DNA of 7,550 bases from Actinomycetota bacterium (GCA_003164655.1 PLTW01000125.1:75967-83516); one strand, 5' to 3'; shown: positions 1 to 5,876, counted from the first letter of the stretch. Notes: generated by a model from the sequence alone, not told the origin. Translations and numbers: made by a program.

Positions 1-710
1 ATGATGCTGACGACGCTGAGCAGCAGCGGCATGCCGGCCGCGACAAGAGCGCCGAAGACGATCACCAGCACGATCAGAGCGGCCGGCACGCCGAAGATCT
101 CGGCCTTCTCCATGTCGCTCTTGGCGACCTGGGTGATCATCTCGTTCAGGCTCGCGTCGCCGGTCTGGGCCAGCGTGAAGCCCGAGCCGGCGGTGGCCAC
201 GACGACCGCGTGCAGCCTGTCGACGTTCTTCATGGCGTGGTCGGCATCGCCGGCCATGACCACCGGGATGAGCGTCGCGTGGCCGTCTTTGGAACGCAGC
301 GTCGCGTCGTGAGCGCTGTAGATCGTGGAGACGCTCTGCACGACGTTCGGACCAAGGTCGCCGATGCGACCGGCGAGGCTCGTGACGTAGCTGCGAAAGA
401 CGGGGTCGTCGACCTGGCGTGTCGCCGACCTGACGATCACGAAGTCGGTCATCCTCTGGGGACCGGTGAGGCGTTTCTCGACCAGCTTTTGGCCGATCAC
501 GCTGTCGGGCCTGCTGCCGCGGAACTCCATGTTCGAGGTGATGCCGCTGCTCAGCAGGGCGCCCATCGCCACGACCGCGACGGCGACCAGCGCCAGCCAG
601 GCGGTGATCGTGCGCCAGGGGTGTGTCGCGCTGGTGCGTGCCAGCCGTTCGGTGAACGACCGCCTGCCATGCCTCGCCGCTCTTGCGTTCCTCTCGATCG
701 ATCGCTTCAT
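1..710 (-). CDS. MMPL/RND-family membrane transporter, N-terminal part (runs off the left edge)
   Basis: The minus-strand frame gives 236 residues with no stop before the window edge, so the C-terminal part is missing. Seen: a basic N-terminus, a first membrane helix at about residues 35-56 (ITAWLALVAVAVVAMGALLS), an extracytoplasmic segment at about 57-204, then a second helix at about 206-226 (VPAALIVLVIVFGALVAAG) and the beginning of a third. The stretch EKAEIFGVPAALIVLVIVFG is typical of the MmpL/YdfJ branch of the RND superfamily. Known family members are proton-driven exporters, often of lipids or drugs, in the cytoplasmic membrane, usually 700 residues or more. The chosen ATG (708-710) has AGGAG 11 bases upstream; a GTG 12 bases earlier in frame sits too close to that motif. 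The gene diverges from the deaminase gene at 970. The substrate cannot be told. The family call is firm; the exact subfamily is not. Confidence 0.9.
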   Translation of the reverse strand, partial: MKRSIERNARAARHGRRSFTERLARTSATHPWRTITAWLALVAVAVVAMGALLSSGITSNMEFRGSRPDSVIGQKLVEKRLTGPQRMTDFVIVRSATRQVDDPVFRSYVTSLAGRIGDLGPNVVQSVSTIYSAHDATLRSKDGHATLIPVVMAGDADHAMKNVDRLHAVVVATAGSGFTLAQTGDASLNEMITQVAKSDMEKAEIFGVPAALIVLVIVFGALVAAGMPLLLSVVSI

Positions 711-969
711 CGTGCACCCCACTCCTCTGGTGCTCACCCCGTTCGGGCTCGTGAGAGAAGGCTATCGGTCGACCCCGGGGCGGAGCGTCGCCCCGGCGGT
801 GGAGATCGGGGTCAACCGCGGGAGGGTCCTGCCCCGTGCGGCGCCCGCGCGGCCGGGTGACGACGCGCCCGCGTCTCACCCTGCGGTGGCAGCGACCCTA
901 CCCCCGCGGGAGGGCCGCCGGCGTTCGCGGTGATAGGCTGTCGCCACTCGTCACGGAGGTTCTTCTCGC
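711..969. promoter_or_regulatory. Divergent intergenic region between transporter and deaminase genes
   Basis: This stretch of 259 bases separates two divergent starts and must hold both promoters. Seen: an 8-bp perfect inverted repeat, CCGGGGCG (775-782) and CGCCCCGG (789-796), around a 6-base loop; an 11-base direct repeat, CCGCGGGAGGG, at 816-826 and 904-914; and TGATAGGCT at 931-939, whose TAGGCT resembles an actinobacterial -10 element serving the plus-strand gene. I see no convincing -35 element. GC-only repeats arise easily in DNA of this composition, so an operator role is only possible. Confidence 0.4.
934..939 (+). promoter_or_regulatory. Possible -10 element of the deaminase gene
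   Basis: TAGGCT lies 30 bases before the ATG at 970, inside TGATAGGCTG. It fits the loose actinobacterial -10 pattern TANNNT and would leave a 5' leader of roughly 25 bases carrying the ribosome binding site GGAGG (955-959). No matching -35 hexamer is evident, so this is tentative. Confidence 0.3.
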
Positions 970-2025
970 ATGCCCGCCCACGGCCCCGACACCAAACCGA
1001 CCGACCGGCACGCCGTCGACGACTTCGTCCGCGGCATCCCCAAGGCCGAGCTGCATCTGCACATCGAGGGCACGCTCGAGCCCGAGCTCATGCTGGCCCT
1101 GGGGGCCCGCAACGGCGTGCAGGTGCCATACGCCGACGCCGACGAGGCGCGCGCCGCCTACCGGTTCTCCGACCTGCGCTCATTTCTGAATCTGTACTAC
1201 CGGGGCATGGCGGTGCTGCGCCACGAGCGCGATTTCTTCGAGCTCACAGAGGACTACCTGCACCGGGTCCACGCCGACGGCGCCCGCCACGTCGAGGTCT
1301 TCTTCGACCCGCAGAGCCACCTGGTGCGCGGTGTGCCGTTCGACAGTGTGGTGGCCGGCATCAGCGCGGCCCTGGCCGCCGGCGAGCGCGCCTTGGGCAT
1401 CTCTTCACGGCTGATCATGTGCTTTCTGCGCGACGAGAGCCCGCGCGGCGCCCTCGAGGTGCTCGACAAGGCGCTCCGCTACCGCGACCTGATCGCCGGC
1501 GTGGGCCTCGATTCGGCCGAGGTCGGCCACCCGCCGGGCGACTTCGCCGCGGTCTTCGCGGCGGCGCGCGAGGCCGGGTTTGCGGCGGTGGCCCACGCCG
1601 GCGAAGAGGGACCCGCCGCCTACGTCACCGAGGCGCTCGAGGCGCTGCACGTGAGCCGTATCGACCACGGCGTGCGGGCGATCGACGACCCCGCGCTCGT
1701 GGCGCGGCTGCGCGACGAGCGGGTGACCCTCACCATGTGCCCGCTGTCGAACCTGCGCCTCGGGGTGGTCGGTTCACTGGCCGAGCACCCGCTCAAGCGC
1801 TTGCTCGACGCCGGCGTTGCGGTGACCGTCAACTCCGACGACCCCGCCTACTTCGGCGGCTACCTGGTCGACAACTATCTCGCCGTGAGCGCTGCGCTGG
1901 GCCTGACGCGCACCGACATCGCCGCGCTGGCCCGCAACTCGATCGCGGGCTCGCTGCTGCCCGCCGCGCGCCGGGCCGAGCTGCTGGCCGAGATCGACGG
2001 ATATGTGGCGGCGGCCGAGGCTTAG
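970..2025 (+). CDS. Adenine deaminase (adenosine deaminase family, type 2)
   Basis: The product is a 351-residue cytosolic metal-dependent hydrolase of the adenosine/AMP deaminase superfamily (TIM barrel). All expected active-site motifs are present: HLHIEGT (H29, H31), AHAGEE (H209 and catalytic E212), RIDHG (H233) and NSDDPAYFGGY (D290, D291). In this family the three histidines and the first aspartate hold zinc, and the glutamate takes part in catalysis. FFDPQSHLVRG (111-121) and DSAEVGHPPGDF (181-192) match what I recall of the branch shown to deaminate adenine to hypoxanthine rather than adenosine to inosine, so a role in purine salvage is likely. The length is normal and no key residue is missing. 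The ATG is preceded by GGAGG with a 10-base spacer. A GNAT gene follows after 73 bases. The superfamily is certain; the adenine preference is inferred. Confidence 0.88.
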   Translation: MPAHGPDTKPTDRHAVDDFVRGIPKAELHLHIEGTLEPELMLALGARNGVQVPYADADEARAAYRFSDLRSFLNLYYRGMAVLRHERDFFELTEDYLHRVHADGARHVEVFFDPQSHLVRGVPFDSVVAGISAALAAGERALGISSRLIMCFLRDESPRGALEVLDKALRYRDLIAGVGLDSAEVGHPPGDFAAVFAAAREAGFAAVAHAGEEGPAAYVTEALEALHVSRIDHGVRAIDDPALVARLRDERVTLTMCPLSNLRLGVVGSLAEHPLKRLLDAGVAVTVNSDDPAYFGGYLVDNYLAVSAALGLTRTDIAALARNSIAGSLLPAARRAELLAEIDGYVAAAEA

Positions 2026-2085
2026 GCAAACGCGGGGTTCGCCGCCGGCGGGCCGGCGCGGTTTTCAGCCGGCGCCGGGGGCGCG

Positions 2086-2091
2086 TATTCT
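2086..2091 (+). promoter_or_regulatory. Possible -10 element for leaderless expression of the GNAT gene
   Basis: TATTCT lies seven bases before the ATG at 2099. With a transcription start six or seven bases downstream of the -10, the mRNA would begin at or next to the start codon. The region between it and the ATG has no clear Shine-Dalgarno sequence. Leaderless mRNAs are common in actinobacteria. This rests on position and motif only. Confidence 0.35.
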
Positions 2092-2098
2092 AGCGGGC

Positions 2099-2605
2099 AT
2101 GCCCCAGCTCGTCACACCCGCGACCCTCTACCAGACGTCGTTTCTGGCGGCGCTCGTCGAATGCCACGAGGAGCACCGCCACCTCGAGCTCGGCCTGACG
2201 ACACTGCGCGCTCCGGAGACCTTTGCTCGCTATGTCGCCGCCTTGCGCGCCGAGGAGAACCTGCGGGCCGACGACCATTCGGGCCGCGTGCCGCAGACGA
2301 ACCTGTGGTGGGTCGACGGCGACGAGTTTCTGGGGCGCATCGCCATCCGCCACCGGCTGAACGCCGGCCTGCGCAGCGTCGGCGGCCACATCGGCTACGA
2401 GACCAGACCGAGCCGCCGCCACCGCGGTCACGCCACGACGATGCTCGCCACGGCCCTGCCGCTGGCCGGCGCCCTGGGCATCGACCCGGCGCTCATCACC
2501 TGCGACGTGGCCAACATCATCTCGCGCCGCGTGATCGAGGCCAACGGCGGGCGCTACGCCGGCCGCGACGCCGACGAGCTGCATTTCTGGGTGCCCACCG
2601 CGTAG
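2099..2605 (+). CDS. GNAT-family acetyltransferase (COG3981-like)
   Basis: The product has 168 residues and resembles the predicted acetyltransferases I know as COG3981. Seen: FLGRIAIRHRLN (77-88), then GGHIGYETRPSRRHRGHATT (95-114), which includes the acetyl-CoA pyrophosphate loop of R/Q-x-x-G-x-G/A type (R107-G110-A112), then CDVANIISRRVIEANGG (135-151), the usual helix and asparagine region near the C-terminus. GNAT enzymes move an acetyl group from acetyl-CoA to an amine; the substrate here cannot be told. The frame stays open upstream of this ATG, but the conserved part starts after it and the upstream residues look random. No Shine-Dalgarno sequence is apparent; TATTCT lies seven bases before the ATG, hinting at a leaderless mRNA. 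The gene converges on the small minus-strand gene. Confidence 0.85.
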   Translation: MPQLVTPATLYQTSFLAALVECHEEHRHLELGLTTLRAPETFARYVAALRAEENLRADDHSGRVPQTNLWWVDGDEFLGRIAIRHRLNAGLRSVGGHIGYETRPSRRHRGHATTMLATALPLAGALGIDPALITCDVANIISRRVIEANGGRYAGRDADELHFWVPTA

Positions 2606-2681
2606 GGACCGCGAGCGCGGGGAGCAGGCAGGCGCGGACGACGGGCGCAGGCGCAGGAGGGCGCGGCAGGCGGCGCGCGAG

Positions 2682-2972
2682 CTAGCGGCGGCGCTCGGTT
2701 TCGGCGTCGCGCAGGTCGCGCAGGTCGCGCGCCCTGATCTGGGTCAGCCGGTAGGCCTTCGCCGCAGCCCGCAGGAACGGCGGCACGTAGTCGTTGACGG
2801 CCTCCTCGGCGCCGTCTGCCCGCACGGAGACGTAGCCGGTATGGTTGCCCACCAAGCAGCCCCACTCGTAGGCTTCCTGAAAACCCGGTCCCTGGTTGAT
2901 GGTGGCCTCGACGGCATCGAGGCACTGATCGGGCTCGTGGGGCGCCACCACGAGGAATCGCGCCCGGGCCAT
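2682..2972 (-). CDS. Small conserved-looking protein of unknown function (96 aa)
   Basis: The protein has 96 residues with no signal peptide or membrane segment. Core: RARFLVVAPHEPDQCLDAVE (3-22), then YEWGCLVGNHTGYVSVRADG (35-54), then VPPFLRAAAKAYRLTQI (63-79). The order of a hydrophobic strand, a helix, a GC-x-x-G-x-HTGY strand and a C-terminal helix-strand suggests a compact alpha/beta fold of ferredoxin-like type. I recall similar short proteins annotated only as hypothetical. The ATG at 2970-2972 is chosen because AAGGAGG lies four bases upstream; the frame runs 21 codons further up without such a site. The tail ARDLRDLRDAETERRR is charged and partly encoded by a 9-base tandem repeat, so it may be a late addition. 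The gene is convergent with the GNAT gene and divergent from the nucleotidyltransferase gene. No function is assigned. Confidence 0.72.
   Translation of the reverse strand: MARARFLVVAPHEPDQCLDAVEATINQGPGFQEAYEWGCLVGNHTGYVSVRADGAEEAVNDYVPPFLRAAAKAYRLTQIRARDLRDLRDAETERRR
2706..2730. repeat. 9-base tandem repeat within a coding tail
   Basis: The unit GTCGCGCAG occurs twice in full (2706-2714, 2715-2723), followed by a seven-base partial copy. On the minus strand it encodes the repeated Asp-Leu-Arg in the C-terminal tail of the 96-residue protein. It probably arose by slippage and may vary in number between strains. Confidence 0.6.
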
Positions 2973-3067
2973 GTCGCCTCCTTCGCACTCCACGCAAGAC
3001 TGATTCAACGCATGCCCCCGGGCGCAAGCGACCAAACCGCGCCGCCGCGGGGAACACTGCCGACAAC

Positions 3068-3901
3068 GTGGTCGCTCAGCCGTCAGAGTTCGTAGCCGTG
3101 CCCGACGAGATGCTCGCCGAGGCGAGGGAGATCGTCGGCGCGGCCGCCGCTGGCGGCGTCGTGCTGCGCCTCGTGGGCGGCCTTGCCGTCTTGGCCACGA
3201 GCCCCGATCAGGGGTTCGCCCGGCGACCGATCCGCGACATCGACCTCGTCGGCCTGCGCCGCCAGGCCAAGCGCGTGCCGAGCGCGCTGGGCGCCCTCGG
3301 CTATCAGGAAAACCGCCACGTGCGCTTCGCGACCGCCGGCCAGGTGATGCAGTTCTTCCGCCAGTGCGTGCACGTGACGCGCGACGGCCGGCGAGCCCAC
3401 GACGACGACCGCATCGACGTCTACCTCGACGCCTTCCGGCTCGACCACGAGATCGCCCTGAAGGACCGCCTGCCCAGCGACGCCGACACCGTGCCGGCCG
3501 CCGACGTCGTGCTCATCAAGCTCCAGCGCACGGCGCCCTCCTACGACGACCTGCGCGACGTCATCGCCCTGCTCAAGGACCTGCGCCTCGACCGCCGCGA
3601 CGAGCCTGGGGTGGTCAACCTCGACTACCTGGCACAGCTGTGCAGTCGCGACTGGTGCCTGCACCACGACGTGACCGCCAGCCTGCGCCGCTGCCGCGAG
3701 CGGCTGGCCGAGTTTGGTCTCGACGCGGCCCAGGAGGCGCGAGTCGCCGCCGCCCTCGACGAGGTCGAAGCGGCCATCAACGGGTACGCCAAAAGCCTGC
3801 GCTGGCGCCTGCGCTCGCTGCCCGGCGAACGGCTGCCGTGGACCGACGGCGTCGACGAGCGCGAGGGGCAGCGGCTGGCGGCGCTCGAAGGGGAGCGCTG
3901 A
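3068..3901 (+). CDS. Nucleotidyltransferase-fold protein (AbiEii-like/DNA polymerase beta superfamily)
   Basis: This soluble protein of up to 277 residues carries hallmarks of the polymerase-beta nucleotidyltransferase fold: RLVGGLAVLA (34-43) with the double glycine, IRDIDLVG (55-62) with the metal-binding pair D57-x-D59, and RIDVYLDAF (115-123) offering a third acidic residue (D117). The stretch PAADVVLIKLQRT (143-155) followed by YDDLRDVIALLKD (159-171) is like the segment after the catalytic core in AbiEii-type proteins, where it reads roughly 'LlltKLq...kDl.Di..Ll'. The C-terminal 100 residues are probably helical and are not recognised. Known relatives move a nucleotide onto RNA or protein; some act as toxins. 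No AbiEi-type antitoxin gene is beside it. The start is unsure: GTG at 3068 is used, but GTG at 3098 and ATG at 3110 are in frame, and none has a strong ribosome binding site. Confidence 0.75.
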   Translation: MVAQPSEFVAVPDEMLAEAREIVGAAAAGGVVLRLVGGLAVLATSPDQGFARRPIRDIDLVGLRRQAKRVPSALGALGYQENRHVRFATAGQVMQFFRQCVHVTRDGRRAHDDDRIDVYLDAFRLDHEIALKDRLPSDADTVPAADVVLIKLQRTAPSYDDLRDVIALLKDLRLDRRDEPGVVNLDYLAQLCSRDWCLHHDVTASLRRCRERLAEFGLDAAQEARVAAALDEVEAAINGYAKSLRWRLRSLPGERLPWTDGVDEREGQRLAALEGER

Positions 3902-4044
3902 GGGACCCGCGGGGCTTCGTTCGTCGCGGCTTCGCCCGTGCTGTGGCCGTGAGCCCTTCTCAGGCATCGTTCCCCGGCGCATAGTCACCTGGCAGTTCGC
4001 CACCGCACGACGTACGGCGGCAATCACAGGCACAGGAGGGGGTC

Positions 4045-5109
4045 ATGCAACAGGAACACAACAAGCACCGCTGGCTGCGAGCGCCGTCACCGGCACTGAT
4101 GGTGGCGCTTTTGGCCCTGGTCTTCGCCATGGGCGGCACCAGCTACGCCGCCGTCAACCACTACCTGATCACCTCGACCAAGCAGATCAAGCCCAGCGTG
4201 CTCAAGCAGCTCAAGGGGCCCCGGGGGCTGCGAGGGCCCGCCGGGGCTAAAGGAGCGGCCGCTGCACCGGGTGCTAAGGGCGACACAGGAGCCATTGGGC
4301 CGCAGGGGCCCGCAGGGGCTACAGGCGCGACAGGCGCGACCGGCGCGACCGGACCGGCCGGACCGACCGGCCCCCAGGGGCCGGCGGGGATGGGCTTCAA
4401 CCTGACCCAGGTCGCCGAGTTGAATTGGTCTGCCTACGGCATCAACTTCTCCAGCGGCTCCTACGGGTTCAGCGCCCCCTCTGGAGTGGCCTTCGACGGC
4501 AGCCACATCTGGGTCGCCAACAGCGGCAGCGGCGGCAACTCGGTGACCGAGCTCAACGCCAGCGACGGCTCCTTGGTACGGACGCTCTCGGACGCCAAGT
4601 ACGGCTTCAGCGAGCCCTATGGAGTGGCCTTCGACGGCAGCCACATCTGGGTCGCCAACTGGGGCAGCGGCGGCAACTCGGTGACCGAGCTCAACGCCAG
4701 CGACGGCTCCTTGGTACAGAAGCTCTCGGACGCCAAGTACGGCTTCAGCGAGCCCTTTGGCATGGCCTTCGACGGCAGCCACATCTGGGTCACCAACTTT
4801 GACGGCAGCTCGGTGACGGAGCTCAACGCCAGCGACGGCTCCTGGATCCGGACGCTCTCGAACACGACCGACTCCCGCTACACGTTCAGCGACCCCTATG
4901 GGGTGGCTTTCGACGGCAGCCACATCTGGGTCGCCAACTACGGCAACGATTCGGTGACGGAGCTCAAGGCAAGCGACGGCTCCTTCGTACAGAAGCTCTC
5001 GAGCGGCTCCTACGTGTTCAACGGCCCCTATGGGGTGGCGTTCGACGGCAGCCATATCTGGGTCACCAACTGGGGCGGCAAGTCGGTGACGGAGATCAAC
5101 GCCCCGTAA
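4045..5109 (+). CDS. Secreted or anchored collagen-like protein with propeller-type repeats
   Basis: The 354-residue protein has three parts. Residues 1-37 contain one hydrophobic segment (ALMVALLALVFAMGG) ending in TSYAAV, either a signal peptide cleaved near SYA or an uncleaved anchor. Residues 58-117 are 20 Gly-X-Y triplets with one break (AAP at 73-75) and four consecutive GAT triplets, expected to form a collagen-like triple helix. Residues 140-354 hold five units of about 44-47 residues, each with P-x-G-x-AFDGSHIWV-x-N, then SVTEL-x-ASDGS; these look like YVTN/NHL/Vgb-type beta-propeller blades. The last unit is cut short, and VAELNWSAYGINFSSGS (124-140) before the first may supply the missing strands. 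A surface, binding or structural role is likely; there are no catalytic motifs. AGGAGG (4034-4039) lies five bases before the ATG. The gene stands alone between clear intergenic gaps. Confidence 0.85.
   Translation: MQQEHNKHRWLRAPSPALMVALLALVFAMGGTSYAAVNHYLITSTKQIKPSVLKQLKGPRGLRGPAGAKGAAAAPGAKGDTGAIGPQGPAGATGATGATGATGPAGPTGPQGPAGMGFNLTQVAELNWSAYGINFSSGSYGFSAPSGVAFDGSHIWVANSGSGGNSVTELNASDGSLVRTLSDAKYGFSEPYGVAFDGSHIWVANWGSGGNSVTELNASDGSLVQKLSDAKYGFSEPFGMAFDGSHIWVTNFDGSSVTELNASDGSWIRTLSNTTDSRYTFSDPYGVAFDGSHIWVANYGNDSVTELKASDGSFVQKLSSGSYVFNGPYGVAFDGSHIWVTNWGGKSVTEINAP
4216..4395 (+). repeat. Gly-X-Y collagen-type coding repeat
   Basis: This stretch encodes 20 triplets, 19 of them starting with glycine. 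Within it, 9-base units of the form GGCGCGACC or GGCGCGACA recur (about 4322-4352) and encode the GAT run. Such tracts often change in length by slippage, so triple-helix length may vary between strains. Confidence 0.8.
4462..5106 (+). repeat. Five tandem propeller-type coding repeats
   Basis: Units lie at about 4462-4599, 4600-4737, 4738-4878, 4879-5010 and 5011-5106 (partial). Units 1 and 2 are both 138 bases and differ at only about eight positions by my count; later units are more diverged and differ in length around the loop after IWV-x-N. Near-identity at the DNA level, not only in protein, points to recent duplication or ongoing gene conversion. Confidence 0.85.
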
Positions 5110-5167
5110 CCCCGACGACCGGCCCGCCCGGACGAGCCCCCCGACCAGCAGGCGCGGGAAAGGAAGA

Positions 5168-5197
5168 GAGAGGACCGCCTGGACAGGCGGTCCTCTC
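5168..5197. terminator. Perfect 13-bp hairpin, probable terminator
   Basis: GAGAGGACCGCCT (5168-5180) and AGGCGGTCCTCTC (5185-5197) pair perfectly around a GGAC loop. It lies 58 bases after the stop of the collagen-like gene. Read on the plus strand there is no T-run after it (GTCGCCGG). Read on the minus strand the stem is followed by TCTTCCTTTCC, so it fits an intrinsic terminator for a minus-strand transcript better, and may serve both directions. Confidence 0.7.
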
Positions 5198-5245
5198 GTC
5201 GCCGGAGGCTTCCCGAATGGCCGCTTGGACTGGTTGCCGCCGGAG

Positions 5246-5524
5246 CTACCTCTTGCGGCAGCCGGGCGCCGCCGGACTTCGAGACGGTCGTGGCTTCATC
5301 GAGTGGGCGGCGAGAGATGGGTCGACCGTCTGCGTGTTCTTGATCAGCGTGTCGCCGCTGCTGTGGTCGAGCACCGTGGTGGCTGCCTGCCCGCCGAGAA
5401 CGAGGCAGTCGTCGGCGTTTGGTCCCAGCCAGATCGGCGCCGGCGCCACCCCTGGGTACTGCGCGTTCGGGGCGTTCGAATCGCTTTCGAGCCGCGCAAG
5501 TTCATGGTCCGAGCCGGAGGGTGT
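5246..5524 (-). pseudogene. Probable 3' remnant of a minus-strand gene, unrecognised
   Basis: A minus-strand frame is open for 92 codons from a stop at 5525-5527 to the TAG at 5246-5248. It looks coding: about 80 percent of its codons end in G or C, and the peptide is protein-like, for example APAPIWLGPNADDCLVLGGQ and SGDTLIKNTQTVD. I do not recognise the family. The only candidate start is a GTG at 5447-5449 (67 residues) with no good ribosome binding site, while the protein-like character continues upstream of it (ELARLESDSNAPNAQYPGV), so the true 5' end seems lost. The break falls next to the TATAGGGA repeat cluster. The hairpin at 5168-5197, with its T-rich minus-strand flank, sits where this gene's terminator would be. 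It could instead be an intact short gene. Confidence 0.4.
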
Positions 5525-5539
5525 TCACTTTCCGGGCGA

Positions 5540-5580
5540 TCCCTATACCCCCCCGGGGGCGGGATGCCGGGGTATAGGGA
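5540..5580. repeat. 12-bp perfect inverted repeat TCCCTATACCCC / GGGGTATAGGGA
   Basis: The left arm is 5540-5551 and the right arm 5569-5580, with a 17-base GC-rich spacer. The right arm continues into a sequence that is repeated directly downstream. A recombination or binding site, a decayed element end, or a hairpin in RNA are all possible; the sequence alone does not decide. Confidence 0.7.
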
Positions 5581-5702
5581 CCGGCAGCGTGGGGAACAAA
5601 TTCGCCACACTTGCGACGGCCGGCTGAACACAAAGGGTCTGATTCCCTCTATATCCGGCGGCTCGACCGGTCCGTGATACGCGGGGCTATAGGGACCGGC
5701 AG
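5573..5702. repeat. 15-bp direct repeats TATAGGGACCGGCAG
   Basis: Exact copies lie at 5573-5587 and 5688-5702, 115 bases apart, each preceded by GGGG (with one extra C in the second). A degenerate inverted partner, TCCCTCTATATCC (5644-5656), precedes the second copy, as TCCCTATACCCC precedes the first. The layout is therefore two similar inverted-repeat modules in a row, as might be seen at an attachment site or a regulator's binding site. Confidence 0.65.
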
Positions 5703-5871
5703 TTCGCAGACCAATGTTGACCACCCCTCGTCAGAACCGGCCCACTCAGGTAGCCGGCGGTATGTGGGCTATCTGGCACTCAAGAATGCCTCGCTCTACG
5801 CCGACGATAGTCCTGCACTATGTATTGCACTCAGAGGCGGGCAAATGCATTCGCAGCCGCCTCCCCAGGCT

Positions 5872-5876
5872 GGAGA
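5872..5876 (+). promoter_or_regulatory. Ribosome binding site deciding the start of the nuclease-like gene
   Basis: GGAGA lies seven bases before the ATG at 5884. The frame is open for a further 91 codons upstream, and this site, together with the loss of protein-like character before it, decides for 5884. Confidence 0.6.

Noticed and set aside
930..2093. 387-codon plus-strand frame over the deaminase gene
   Set aside because: It is arginine- and alanine-rich without motifs and lies over the well-supported deaminase frame; a typical shadow in GC-rich DNA.
3083..4033. 316-codon minus-strand frame over the nucleotidyltransferase gene
   Set aside because: It has low-complexity valine, alanine and glycine content, no motifs, and is antisense to a gene with a recognisable fold.
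4087..5055. 322-codon minus-strand frame opposite the collagen-like gene
   Set aside because: Its repeats (DPDVAAVE and similar) simply mirror the coding repeats of the plus strand.
4462..5106. Regular repeats that could be mistaken for a CRISPR array
   Set aside because: The repeats are in frame with one long gene, are about 132-141 bases long and have no unique spacers.
5633..5660. AAAGGGTCTGATTCCCTC looks a little like a tRNA T-arm, which would suggest an attachment site in a tRNA gene
   Set aside because: The loop TCTGATT does not fit the T-loop consensus, and no acceptor, D or anticodon arm can be found around it.
5217..5677. Two overlapping plus-strand frames of 136 and 150 codons
   Set aside because: Both lie antisense to the coding-like minus-strand frame and run into the repeat cluster. 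The peptides are not protein-like and there is no ribosome binding site.
5675..5695. TGATACGCGGGGCTATAGGGA resembles the T7 RNA polymerase promoter (15 of 21 bases)
   Set aside because: The match is confined to the two ends; the middle recognition bases differ. The sister copy at 5573 lacks the upstream half, and no phage-type polymerase gene is in the window. I consider the likeness chance.
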